A stretch of 64,000 bases of DNA, from positions 2,046,001 to 2,110,000 of the forward strand of contig CAVVZJ010000001.1 in assembly GCA_963752755.1 (NCBI GenBank). Direction: 5' to 3'. The DNA is from CAVVZJ01 sp963752755. GTDB taxonomy: Bacteria > Planctomycetota > Planctomycetia > Isosphaerales > Isosphaeraceae. Shown piece by piece: positions 1 to 8,367 of the stretch. The notes under the pieces were generated by a model that had not been told where the DNA came from, did not search any database, and worked only from the letters and a program-made list of their open reading frames with translations. The translations under genes were made by a program, and so were the position numbers. Numbering within the stretch: position 1 is the first letter of the stretch; each line of letters opens with the position of its first letter.

Positions 1-970
1 GGTAACGCCCGAGTTCCACCGAGACGTCGGCCCCCGCCAGAAGCGGCTTGAGAAAATCGACGTATTCCGACTTCTCACCGAAGTACCAGACCACATGCCG
101 CTGTTTCGGATCCGTCGTCCGGGGCTGGAGCTGGGGGTTGGCGAATCGGCGGGCCAGGGGCAATCGCTCGCGACCGATGGCGTCGGCCAGGAGTGAGAAG
201 AAGAGATCATGGATATCTTCCAGACGACGGCCGAAGGAAATCGCCTCGGAGAAGGGCACGTTGGTGTGAACCTGGAAGTGGGTGGTCGTGATCTGCCAGG
301 GCCTTCGGAAGAAGTCGGCGCGGAGGGCGTCGGCCTTGTCAGCGGGAAGCCACTGCGTCGGCCGGTCGCCGACGAAGTTGGTACCGGGTAGCTCGCCGCG
401 GTCGAGGTGGGACACCCAGTCCTCGGGAACCCAGCCGAACCTCGGATGAAGAATCTTGCCGGCCTTGAGCTGGGCGGCGGCGTCGGGCGTGGCCCAGCCA
501 CCTTCAAAGGGCACGAAGCCCAGCAACCGGCGGGCCTCGGCCTGATCTGGCTGACGCTCCAGGACCTCGCGGAGACAGGAATCCGCCAGGGAAAACCGGG
601 CAACCTTCGGGTCGGCTGCCTCCCTGGCCAGTGCCAGGAACGACCGAGCCGCCTCGGTCCGGATGGCCTCGGCGGCGTCGGGCAGGGGGGGGTGGTCCGC
701 CAGCCCCTCGGATCGAGCGGGGACGTAGTCCGGCAAGGGCTGGAACCGGATTGGCCCCGATCCCGTCTGGGGCCGTTCGATCAGGTCGCGTACTCGCTGG
801 GCCTCGGTCCCTTGACGTTCCTCCGCAAGCTTCGCCAGCGCCTCAGCCTCGGTCGCCCGGATCGCCTCGCGACGGACCTGGAGTGCTCGGGAAGCCTCCT
901 CGGCGGCCAGCGGCGAGGGCACCTGGAACCCGAGCGCCGCCAGGGACAGGGCCAGCGTGCAGGAGATCAT
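1..970 (-). CDS. Secreted protein of unknown function (C-terminus beyond window)
   Basis: A continuous reading frame runs leftward off the window edge, so only the first 323 or so residues are visible. The ATG at 970 begins a likely signal peptide (MISCTLALSLAALGFQVPSP followed by LAAEEA). After it comes an Ala/Glu-rich helical stretch (REAIRATEAEALAKLAEER), then a region with PWQITTTHFQVHTNVPFSEA and RRLEDIHDLFFSLL. That second pattern resembles the start of peptidase-like domains of planctomycete secreted proteins of the DUF1570 kind, but the expected metal-binding motif would lie outside the window. It is transcribed divergently from the gene at 1142, with 171 bases between the two starts. 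The exported location is well supported; the function is not known. Confidence 0.75.
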   Translation of the reverse strand, partial: MISCTLALSLAALGFQVPSPLAAEEASRALQVRREAIRATEAEALAKLAEERQGTEAQRVRDLIERPQTGSGPIRFQPLPDYVPARSEGLADHPPLPDAAEAIRTEAARSFLALAREAADPKVARFSLADSCLREVLERQPDQAEARRLLGFVPFEGGWATPDAAAQLKAGKILHPRFGWVPEDWVSHLDRGELPGTNFVGDRPTQWLPADKADALRADFFRRPWQITTTHFQVHTNVPFSEAISFGRRLEDIHDLFFSLLADAIGRERLPLARRFANPQLQPRTTDPKQRHVVWYFGEKSEYVDFLKPLLAGADVSVELGRY

Positions 971-1141
971 CGCATTGCTCCGCGTCGGGAAAGCCTGTTC
1001 ACCGGGAACCTCGTCGCTCTGGCGGACGCCGAGTGGGACATCGTTTGCTCTGGACGTCCGAGGACGTCCCGAGCAGAATGCCGGCCGCACGGCCTGGTGG
1101 ATGAGAAACGTCCGGAGACCGAACGAAGGGAGCGCCTGCCC

Positions 1142-1702
1142 ATGCGACAGATCCGGCAACGTCCGTTGGTGTGCGTCGGGATGGCCCTCGTCGTGGGGCT
1201 GGTCGCGGGCTGGTCCACTGGTTCGTCGCGGCTGCCCCGATTGCACGCCCAGACCGCCGACCGCTGGGAGGATCGCATCCTGACCACGGGAACGATGTCG
1301 TTCGAAAAGAACAAGCAGAACATGCAGATCTCGCAGGACGCCGTGTACTACCTCAATTATAACCGCGGTCTGCTCCTGGCGGCGGTTCCCAGCTACCGCC
1401 AGACCGCCGCCGGGATCGAGATCCTCTCCGACTTCGCCGAGCGGGACCTCGTCCGCGACTTCGCCCTCAAGCCGGGCAGCGACCCGCATTTCCTGATGAC
1501 GACGGCCAGCCTGGGAGCCCGGAGCGAGGGATGGTCGCCGCTGATCGTCTTCGAGACCGAGAGTGGTCAGGTGACGACTTATCGGGTCCTGCCGCCGGTC
1601 CAGACCTCGGGAGGACGAGTCAAACCCCAGTTGCAATTGCTCGAGCGCCGGACTGATCCAAGACTGGCCAGGGTGCTGGCGACCGCAGCCGTCGAGGAGT
1701 GA
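1142..1702 (+). CDS. Exported hypothetical protein, 186 aa
   Basis: The protein starts with basic residues and a hydrophobic segment (PLVCVGMALVVGLVAGW), so it is probably exported or anchored in the membrane by its N-terminus. The mature part has a repeated theme of reporting or formatting values (YYLNYNRGLLLAAVPSYRQT, SPLIVFETESGQVTTYRVLP) and no catalytic motif that I recognise. The same frame is open far upstream, but that upstream part is antisense to the secreted gene at 1-970 and has no protein-like composition, so the ATG at 1142 before the hydrophobic segment is the better start. It ends 6 bases before the convergent CvpA-like gene. Confidence 0.7.
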   Translation: MRQIRQRPLVCVGMALVVGLVAGWSTGSSRLPRLHAQTADRWEDRILTTGTMSFEKNKQNMQISQDAVYYLNYNRGLLLAAVPSYRQTAAGIEILSDFAERDLVRDFALKPGSDPHFLMTTASLGARSEGWSPLIVFETESGQVTTYRVLPPVQTSGGRVKPQLQLLERRTDPRLARVLATAAVEE

Positions 1703-1708
1703 TCCGGC

Positions 1709-2561
1709 TCAGGACGCTCGCCATCCAGCGTTCCCGGTCGCCATCCCGACGATGGCTCGCGTCGGATTACCCGGGACCAGCCGCGGGTCGAGTGCGCCGG
1801 CGGGTGGCATGCCAGGCATGCCACCGGGCATCCCGCCACCGGGCGGCGCCCCCCGGCATCCCGCCACCGGGCGGCATGCCACCGGGTTGCGGAGACCCCG
1901 CGCCGCCCGACTCGCTGGGTGGCGCGGCAACTTCCGGCTCGGGCACCTTGCCCTCACCCGACGCCGGGAAGGGGCGGCCGTTCTGGTGGTCGATCAGCCA
2001 GGACCCCTTGCGGTCAAATACCTTGGCGTTGCCGAACTCGGGATCCTCGAACTCGCTGCTGTAACTCGGGAAGATATACCCGGTGGTGTACTGGAAGAAG
2101 GCCAGGAGCTTGCGATCGATCCCCAGGTTCCAGGGGGGCTGCGACTTGTAGTCGATCATGCCGAAGATTTTCCGATGGACCGGGGCGGTGTCGAGCATCA
2201 GCAGCAGAACGGCGACGGTGAGTGTCGCCCCGGCCAGCCCGAAGACCAGGCGGCCGAGGGCCTGGACGGTGCTCGGAAAGCGTACCATCGTGGGTGCCAT
2301 GCTCCCGGTCAAGACTTTCAGGATCACCAGCGTGACGAGGAACAGTCCCCCCAGGCAGAGGAGATCCGCCCAGCTGGCCAAGCCCGAGGCGTTCGCCACA
2401 ATCAAACCGGCCAGCGTTTCATAGAAGTTCAGTGCGATCAGGGCCGCGAAGAACACGTTGAAGAAGATCAGGGCAGAGCCCCAGAGCCCTTCGCTTGTCA
2501 ACGCGTAGGTGATCCCCAGGATCAGCACCGTGATGGCCAGGTCCAACATCCAGGGCTGCAT
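1709..2561 (-). CDS. CvpA-like membrane protein, frameshifted near its C-terminus
   Basis: The N-terminal 130 residues contain about four hydrophobic segments (LDLAITVLILGITYAL, ALIFFNVFFAALIAL, LLCLGGLFLVTLVILKVLTG, LVFGLAGATLTVAVLLLML) in the arrangement of the CvpA/colicin V production family. A soluble part follows, ending in a Gly/Met/Pro-rich tail (QPGGMPPGGGMPGG). In the tail the frame changes at a run of six C bases near 1848. In the starting frame the protein becomes an implausible Arg/Trp/His string that stops at 1767. In the neighbouring frame the GGMPGGMPGMPP repeat continues and stops at 1709. The shift is therefore probably a homopolymer indel or slippage in a repeat. The gene lies downstream of pilB on the same strand. 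The CvpA call is moderately sure; the function is unknown. Confidence 0.65.
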
Positions 2562-2669
2562 CGTCGATCTCCGGATCGGAGGGTCGGGCCAGGTGAGGGA
2601 CTCTGCCTCGGAGCGGTTCACCCGGCCACGTCTCTTGGCTTGTCACGCAAATAGGCCACGACGGCCGGG

Positions 2670-4436
2670 TCACTTGACGACCCGCAGCAGTTCCTTGATC
2701 GACGTCTTCCCCTGGATCACCTGCCTCAGGCCGTCTTCCTGGAGGTAGATCATGCCATTCTTGCGGGCCTCGGCCTTGATGGCGTTGATCGAGGGGTTCT
2801 CGCGGAGCAACTCGCGGATTGGGTCGGTGATGACCAGCAGCTCGAAGATTCCGGTCCGACCGATGTAGCCGGCGCCGCCGCAGGTCGGACAGACCTCCTC
2901 GGGAGCCTCGGGCGGACGGTAGAAGACATCGACCTTGTCGGCGGGCAGGTTCGCTTTCTCCAGAAACTCGGGTTTGGGCTTGTACGGCTCCTTGCACGTC
3001 TCGCAGAGGACACGGACGAGCCGCTGGCTCAGCACCGCCGAGATGGCCGTGCTGAGCATGAACGACTCGACGCCCAGGTCGAGCAGACGGAAGAGGGCCG
3101 TCACCGCGTCGTTGGCGTGCACGGTGGAGAAGACGAAGTGGCCGGTGTTGGCAGCCTGGCAGGCGATCGTGGCTGTCTCCTGATCCCGGATCTCGCCGAT
3201 CATCAGGACGTCGGGGTCCTGGCGAAGGATGCTCCGGAGGCTGCCGGCGAAGGTCTGGCCTGCCTTGGTGTTGATCTCCATCTGAGTGATGTTGTCGATC
3301 TGATACTCGATCGGGTCCTCGACGGTGATGATGTTTCGCTGATAGCGGTCGATCTCCCGAAGGCAAGAGTAGAGGGTCGTGCTCTTGCCCGAGCCGGTCG
3401 GCCCCGCGCAGAGGAACATGCCGTGAGGCTGGGTGACCAGATCGCGGATCTGCTGGACCATCTTGGGGCGCAGGCCGACCTCGTCGAGCCGGGCGACGGT
3501 GGCGGCATTGTCGAGGATACGCATGACCATCTTCTCGCCGCCCTTCGAGCCGCTTGTGGCGACGCGGAAGTCGATCTCGCGGCCCTCGAACTTGGCCGAG
3601 AACGAGCCGTCCTGAGGCTTGCGCTTCTCGGAGATGTCCATCGCGGAGAGGATCTTGAAGATGTTGATCACGGCATCGCCGGTCGGACGGTCGAACGGCT
3701 CGGCGGCGTGGAGCAGGCCGTCGATCCGGTAGCGCACGGCCAGTTGCTCGGGCGAGGGTTCGAGGTGGATGTCGGTGGCGCGACGGAGGATCGCGTCATA
3801 GACAAGCTCCTTGGACGCGATGAACTGGGGCGACTGCTCGGCCCGCTCGACCCGCGAGGGGTCGGCGCTCTGGTTGCCCATGCCTTTACCGATGAAGTTG
3901 ATCGGCGGGCCGGTGGTATTCATGCCCGAGTCGCTACGGTTGAAGATCCGCTTGCGAACCCCCACCTTTCGAAGCAGGTCGTTGGCCACCTCGCCGAGGT
4001 GGTAGGGCGTCAGCACCCGGTCCTCATCGGACACCATCTGATTGCGGCTGTAGATGTACGTGAAGAGCGACCCAAAGTCAGCCAGCAGCAACAGCAAGAG
4101 GCCGAGGAAGTAGATCGGGATCAACCAGAGCAGCGCGAAGCCGAGGACACCGGACAAGAAGACGACCGAATTCCACATCTCGTAGCGGACGTTGTTCAGC
4201 TCCTTGGTGTCGTCGTGAACCCAGTGCGTCGTGTAGACCCAGAGCACGTAAAGCAACAGGACGGGGATGAACTTGAAGAGATTCATGTACATCCCCGGGC
4301 CTCGCGGGACGCTGGCTGACTGCGCCAGCAGTCCGACGATCGGCTCGGCGGCCTCGACACCGGCGGTGAGGCCCAGCAGGGCGAGCAGGAAGATCGCCCA
4401 GTTGAGGCGCGGACGGTGCATCTTCGACTCCGACAT
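2670..4436 (-). CDS. pilB: Type IV pilus / type II secretion assembly ATPase, membrane-headed
   Basis: This is a GspE/PilB family hexameric ATPase that powers pilus or pseudopilus extension. The C-terminal two thirds are typical: a DIHLEP motif near residue 225, Walker A GPTGSGKSTT near 345, the Asp and Walker boxes DPDVLMIGEIRD near 410, the His box TVHANDA, and a four-cysteine zinc motif (CETCKEPYKP near 480 and CPTCGGAGY near 515). The N-terminus is unusual. In place of the usual soluble domain it has a signal-like segment and several transmembrane segments (YMNLFKFIPVLLLYVLWVY, SVVFLSGVLGFALLWLIPI, YFLGLLLLLLADFG) before residue 125. At 588 aa the length is normal. It lies 93 bases downstream of pilT on the same strand. 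Which pilus or secretion machine it serves cannot be told from the window. Confidence 0.9.
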   Translation of the reverse strand: MSESKMHRPRLNWAIFLLALLGLTAGVEAAEPIVGLLAQSASVPRGPGMYMNLFKFIPVLLLYVLWVYTTHWVHDDTKELNNVRYEMWNSVVFLSGVLGFALLWLIPIYFLGLLLLLLADFGSLFTYIYSRNQMVSDEDRVLTPYHLGEVANDLLRKVGVRKRIFNRSDSGMNTTGPPINFIGKGMGNQSADPSRVERAEQSPQFIASKELVYDAILRRATDIHLEPSPEQLAVRYRIDGLLHAAEPFDRPTGDAVINIFKILSAMDISEKRKPQDGSFSAKFEGREIDFRVATSGSKGGEKMVMRILDNAATVARLDEVGLRPKMVQQIRDLVTQPHGMFLCAGPTGSGKSTTLYSCLREIDRYQRNIITVEDPIEYQIDNITQMEINTKAGQTFAGSLRSILRQDPDVLMIGEIRDQETATIACQAANTGHFVFSTVHANDAVTALFRLLDLGVESFMLSTAISAVLSQRLVRVLCETCKEPYKPKPEFLEKANLPADKVDVFYRPPEAPEEVCPTCGGAGYIGRTGIFELLVITDPIRELLRENPSINAIKAEARKNGMIYLQEDGLRQVIQGKTSIKELLRVVK

Positions 4437-4529
4437 GAACCGCGGGACAAGATCGCAGGGCCGTCGATCCCCACCGGCCCCGGGCGGGTGGGTCGCAACG
4501 GCCCTTCCACGATAATCGGGCGCGACGGC

Positions 4530-5693
4530 TCAGAGAATACCCTGCTCCGGCAGCGTGATTCCCTTCAAGGCCATTCGCAACGACTCAGGGTTCGGCGCCA
4601 CCTCGAAGGCGACCGAGCGATCGACCTTCTCATCGACGACCAGTTGCCGGAGGCTCTCGGTGAAGTCCACCATGCCTTCTTCCTTGCCGAGGCGGATGGC
4701 CTGACCGAGCTTGATGTCGTCCTCGGCGAGGATCAGCTTCTTGACGATCGGGTTCATCCGCATGATCTCGACCAGCGGCTGGCGGGTCTGACCGGTCCGC
4801 TCGGCGAAGTCCTTGTTGGTGGGCAGGAGCTTCTGGGCGATGATCGCCTTGAGGTTGAACGCCAGGTTCTGGCGCATCGCGGAGTGCATGTCCTGGGGGA
4901 AGAGGTCGAGGATGCGGCTGATCGTCGAGGGGGCGCCGGAAGCGTGAATCGTCCCGAAGACGAGGTGGCCGGTCTCGGCGGCGTGCATGGCGGCGTTGAA
5001 CGTCTCGCGGTCCCGCATCTCGCCGACGAGGATGATGTCGGGGTCCTGGCGGACGGCGTGCTTCAAGGCGGTGTCCCAGTCGATGACGTCGATACCGACC
5101 TCACGCTGGTTGATGATGCACTTGTCGTCCTTGAAGGTAAACTCGATCGGGTCCTCGATGGTGACGATGTGGCAGCGTTCGCGCTGGTTGACGTAGTTGA
5201 GCATCGAGGCGATCGTCGTCGATTTGCCCGAGCCGGTGACGCCGGCCAGGATGACGATTCCCTGGTCGTGGCTGGCGATCTCGCCGAGCACGGGCGGCAG
5301 GCCGAGCCCTTCGAAGTTGGGGATCGACGTGTTCACGCGGCGAGCGACGAGGCTGAGCCGGCCGCGGGCCTTGAACAGGTTGACGCGGAAGCGGGTCTCG
5401 TCGCCGTTCGGGTCGGTGACGATGTGGGCGAAGTCGGCGCCACCGGTGTCGTCGAGGATCTGACGCTGGCGGGGCGTCATGATCGGGTACATCAGGCGTT
5501 CCATGTCGGCCGTCGAGAGCGGCGGCAATTGCATCGCCCGGAGCACGCCGGAGAGCCGCATTGCGGGCGGCATGCCGACCTTCAGGTGAAGGTCGGACCC
5601 TTTGTGCTTCATCACCATCCGGAAGAGCTTGTTGGCCTCGGGCTCGCTGTAACCCGCCGCGGCTTTCTCGGGGGCCTGAACGTCGGTGGACAT
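4530..5693 (-). CDS. pilT: PilT-family retraction ATPase
   Basis: A cytoplasmic hexameric ATPase of the PilT family, which drives disassembly of type IV pili. Visible motifs are GSDLHLKVG near the N-terminus, Walker A GVTGSGKSTT near residue 151, the Asp box TIEDPIEF, Walker B DPDIILVGEMRD near 224, the His box GTIHASGA, and QNLAFNLKAIIAQKLLP, a variant of the conserved PilT C-terminal segment. At 387 aa it is slightly longer than typical PilT (about 345-370), mostly from the C-terminal tail. A GTG at 5705 is an alternative start, but it sits almost on the GGAG sequence; the ATG at 5693 is 11 bases from it and is preferred. It lies between hisF and pilB on one strand, suggesting co-transcription. 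Confidence 0.92.
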   Translation of the reverse strand: MSTDVQAPEKAAAGYSEPEANKLFRMVMKHKGSDLHLKVGMPPAMRLSGVLRAMQLPPLSTADMERLMYPIMTPRQRQILDDTGGADFAHIVTDPNGDETRFRVNLFKARGRLSLVARRVNTSIPNFEGLGLPPVLGEIASHDQGIVILAGVTGSGKSTTIASMLNYVNQRERCHIVTIEDPIEFTFKDDKCIINQREVGIDVIDWDTALKHAVRQDPDIILVGEMRDRETFNAAMHAAETGHLVFGTIHASGAPSTISRILDLFPQDMHSAMRQNLAFNLKAIIAQKLLPTNKDFAERTGQTRQPLVEIMRMNPIVKKLILAEDDIKLGQAIRLGKEEGMVDFTESLRQLVVDEKVDRSVAFEVAPNPESLRMALKGITLPEQGIL

Positions 5694-5795
5694 GGTGCGC
5701 TTCACTCCGCTCGCTAGGGGCCGGGAAGACTGGGGGCGTCGTTTGATCCAAGTGAGACGTCGATGCGACTCGAAGGGGACCGCGACGGCGTCGCG

Positions 5796-6617
5796 TCAGG
5801 GATTGCGTCTCCTGCCCGACCCCTCGGCGACGGGCTTGATCTCAAGATCGGTAAGACGCACGGGAACACCATGCTCGTCGAGATACTGCTTGGTCTGGGC
5901 GATCGTGTACTCGCGATAGTGGAAGATGCTGGCGGCCAGGGCGGCGCTGGCGCCACCCTCGACCACGGCCGCCCGGAGGTGTTCGGGACAGCCGGCACCG
6001 CCCGAGGCGACGAGGGGGATCTCCACCGCGTCAGCCACGGCCCGGGTCATCGGCAAATCATACCCGTTCTTGGTACCGTCGGCATCCATACTGGTCAGGA
6101 CGATCTCGCCGGCACCCAGGGCCTGAACGTTCTGCGCCCAGGCGACCGCCTCCAGGCCGGTGGGCAAACGGCCGCCGTTGATGTGGACCTCCCAGACCTC
6201 GCGACCGTCGCAATCCACGCGCTTCGGGTCGATATTGACCACAATGCACTGGCTGCCGAACCGCCGCGCCGCCCTGCGGACGAGGTCGGGGTCGCGGACG
6301 GCGGCCGAGTTGATCGAGACCTTGTCGGCGCCGGCATTCAGCAGGTCGCGGATATCCTCCAGCCCGCGGATGCCGCCGCCGACGGTCACCGGCATGAAGC
6401 AGACCTCGGCCGTCCGGCGAACCACGTCGAGCATGATCGAACGGCCTTCATGGCTGGCCGTGATGTCGAGAAAGACGAGTTCGTCGGCGCCCTCCTGTTC
6501 GTAGCGCGCTGCGACCTCGACCGGATCGCCAGCGTCTCGCAGGTTCAGGAAGTTGGTCCCCTTGACCACGCGGCCGGCGTGGACGTCGAGACAGGGGATG
6601 ATCCGCTTGGCCAGCAT
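5796..6617 (-). CDS. hisF: Imidazole glycerol phosphate synthase cyclase subunit
   Basis: HisF is the (beta/alpha)8 cyclase half of IGP synthase. With HisH it turns PRFAR and glutamine-derived ammonia into imidazole glycerol phosphate and AICAR in histidine biosynthesis. The start MLAKRIIPCLDV places the catalytic Asp at residue 11. The second catalytic Asp is in VNIDPKRVD, and phosphate-binding features TVGGGIRG, LTSMDADGT and VASGGAG are all present. At 273 aa it is close to the family length (about 255), with an extra polar C-terminal tail. The frame stays open upstream of 6617, but that stretch lacks protein-like character, and the conserved HisF N-terminus fixes the start. No other his gene is in the window. 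It heads the leftward group with pilT and pilB. Confidence 0.96.
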   Translation of the reverse strand: MLAKRIIPCLDVHAGRVVKGTNFLNLRDAGDPVEVAARYEQEGADELVFLDITASHEGRSIMLDVVRRTAEVCFMPVTVGGGIRGLEDIRDLLNAGADKVSINSAAVRDPDLVRRAARRFGSQCIVVNIDPKRVDCDGREVWEVHINGGRLPTGLEAVAWAQNVQALGAGEIVLTSMDADGTKNGYDLPMTRAVADAVEIPLVASGGAGCPEHLRAAVVEGGASAALAASIFHYREYTIAQTKQYLDEHGVPVRLTDLEIKPVAEGSGRRRNP

Positions 6618-6896
6618 CGCGGGGCGCGGTCCTTTGGGTTGATCGGGGAGGTCGGGTCTCAGAGGGGACCTGGAGAGGAACCGGTCGGGAGTCCCGGTGC
6701 CGGGCAGGGAAGGAGCCGGGCGCCACCATGATTTTACCGGATGGTCCAATCCGATCCTAGGCGCTGACCCGGCTGGTAGCATTTGCGACGGCTGGCCGGC
6801 CTGACCTGGCCCGGGGGCTGGCTCGGACCCCCGCGAGTTCGTTTTGTCGGGGAGGCCCATGCTCCGGAAGGACGTTCAACGCGCCACAAGGCGACG

Positions 6897-6978
6897 CATC
6901 CGAGACGCGCCGGGGACGCGCCGGAAATGGGAAAGAGACGCCCAGGGGACGCGCCCTGCATCCCAATCGTCTCGGATG
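6897..6978 (-). ncRNA. Candidate structured leader RNA upstream of hisF
   Basis: CATCCGAGACG at 6897-6907 pairs perfectly with CGTCTCGGATG at 6968-6978. Inside this stem, TGGGA at 6928-6932 can pair with TCCCA at 6961-6965, and the short element GGGGACGCGCC recurs. It lies about 280 bases upstream of hisF and downstream of the candidate leftward promoter at 7146-7175, so on the minus strand it would be part of the hisF leader. I do not recognise it as a known riboswitch or T-box. It could be a chance repeat. Confidence 0.3.
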
Positions 6979-7145
6979 TAAGTCCGGAAACCTCAAGAAA
7001 TTGAGATTGCCAGATTACCCATTGTGAAGTTCGTTCGGCGCCAGGCGCGTCTTCAGGCTCGAGGGAGCGTTGTGGGCAGCGACCTCTTCATGAATCGCGA
7101 ACTCGGCGTCCGGTCCGCCTCGATTCGCCAAAGACCCAGGTTCCT

Positions 7146-7175
7146 ATTATAGCACAAAAATTGGCTTGATGTCGG
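7146..7175 (-). promoter_or_regulatory. Candidate sigma70-like promoter, leftward
   Basis: Read on the minus strand, CCGACA (7175-7170) is followed after 18 bases by a perfect TATAAT (7151-7146), inside a short AT-rich island in GC-rich DNA. Transcription would run toward hisF, giving a leader of about 525 bases. It could instead be part of the downstream region of the gene at 7216-8127. Confidence 0.35.
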
Positions 7176-7215
7176 CCTGGTGCTCGAATCCGGGGAAACG
7201 GCTGCGCCCCATTCC

Positions 7216-8127
7216 TCAGTGTCCAACGAGGAGGCGGCGGAGTAGAGCCTCCAGTTCGGCGGACTCGTCGGCGGTCTGGGGATCGAGGATGGACCAGGAG
7301 CGAAGTTCGGTGGGCAAGGGGATCGACCGGCCGGTGGGAAGATGTGTCATGGCGAAGTACCAGGCCACGGGGACCTTCCCGAAGGCCCGCTTCGCCAGGA
7401 CGTGAACGCCGCAAGGGAAGAGGAGTGAGGGCTTGAGGGCAATCAGGGAGGCAGGCGGTTCGCGGTCCGACGGCCTGGCGGCCACCGGCCAGACGAAGGT
7501 GCGGAGGTCGCCGGTGGTCGGGTCCACGAGCAGGGCGTAGCGAAGGTAGATCGAGCGGTGAACGTCGCCGTCGGCCAGTTCGACGGAGGCGTCGTAGAGA
7601 GCGAAGGTCGCGGTGCGGGCGGCCAGCCGGCCACGGGAGAGGGCGGACTCGGCGCGTTCGAGGATAAGTTTGTCGATCAGGGAAAGTGAGATGTCCAGGC
7701 TTTCGAGGCTCTCCGAAGTGATGACCGTGTCCTGCCCTTCGTGCGACAGGGCCAGGCCGACTCCGATCTGATACAGGGCATAGGCCGAGTCCGCGCCGGG
7801 ACTGGGGCGAACATCGGCCAGGACGACCGTGCGGAAGAGCGTCGCTGTCTCGCGGGCGAAGAGAGGCAGGGTCGCGACGTCGCCGCCTTCAAGGTAGGTC
7901 GTGGACTTGACGACCAGGTCGGACCAGCCGGCAGGCGGGCCATCGCCGACGACCGTGCCGGGCTCGATCCCGACCAGTTCGGGGACGACCTCGCCGAGGT
8001 GACCGGGAGGCGCGGGCCTCGGTGGAGGACCACCCCGGCCCGTCGCCCATTGCCAGAGGGCGCAGGTCGAGCCAACGAGCACCACGAGCGTTGCGGTGAT
8101 CGGGAAGAGCCTCGGCCTGCCGGGCAT
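7216..8127 (-). CDS. Hypothetical membrane-anchored protein, 303 aa
   Basis: The chosen ATG at 8127 gives MPGRPRLFPITATLVVLVGSTC, a short basic head followed by a single hydrophobic segment, then a Pro-rich linker (PPPRPAPPGHLGE). The frame is open further upstream, but that stretch lacks protein-like features. The rest of the protein (STTYLEGGDVATLPLFARET, YALYQIGVGLALSHEGQDTV, FVWPVAARPSDREPPASLIA, VPVAWYFAMTHLPTGRSIPL) is well-formed globular sequence without a motif that I know. It is probably a periplasm-facing or exported protein. It is divergent from the megasynthase locus, whose first start is 240 bases away. Confidence 0.7.
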   Translation of the reverse strand: MPGRPRLFPITATLVVLVGSTCALWQWATGRGGPPPRPAPPGHLGEVVPELVGIEPGTVVGDGPPAGWSDLVVKSTTYLEGGDVATLPLFARETATLFRTVVLADVRPSPGADSAYALYQIGVGLALSHEGQDTVITSESLESLDISLSLIDKLILERAESALSRGRLAARTATFALYDASVELADGDVHRSIYLRYALLVDPTTGDLRTFVWPVAARPSDREPPASLIALKPSLLFPCGVHVLAKRAFGKVPVAWYFAMTHLPTGRSIPLPTELRSWSILDPQTADESAELEALLRRLLVGH

Positions 8128-8367
8128 AGGTTGGACCCTTGCGGAAGTCTGGCGGATTTCGCCACAGGAAGTGATTCCGGCGGTCGCTCCGTGCCGATCA
8201 TACCTCAACGGAGTTGAATCCCACAGCGCAACTTCCGCGCCCGCCACGGCGATCGGATCATTTTCCCAACTTGCACATCTCAGGCCATATCGATGGCGTG
8301 GAAGTGGAGGCGAGGGGAACGCCCTGGCGGGTGACGCGGGTTTCGCAGGCCGGATAAGGAGTTCCGG
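8128..8367. promoter_or_regulatory. Divergent intergenic region before the megasynthase locus
   Basis: This 240-base gap separates the leftward hypothetical gene from the rightward megasynthase A and must carry promoters for both. An AAGGAG ribosome-binding site at 8356-8361 lies 6 bases before the ATG at 8368. No operator or clear sigma70 hexamers stand out. Confidence 0.45.

Larger units (their letters stand above)
6618..7215. other. 600-base intergenic region upstream of hisF
   Basis: No coding region is supported here. It holds two things. One is an 11-base perfect inverted repeat (6897-6907 with 6968-6978) enclosing three copies of GACGCGCC or GACGCCC-like sequence. The other is a sigma70-like promoter pointing left near 7146-7175. 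Together they suggest a long transcribed leader in front of hisF. The rest is unremarkable. Confidence 0.5.

Noticed and set aside
3117..4319. Open frame of 400 codons on the plus strand over pilB
   Set aside because: Antisense shadow of a strongly conserved ATPase gene; no family motif.
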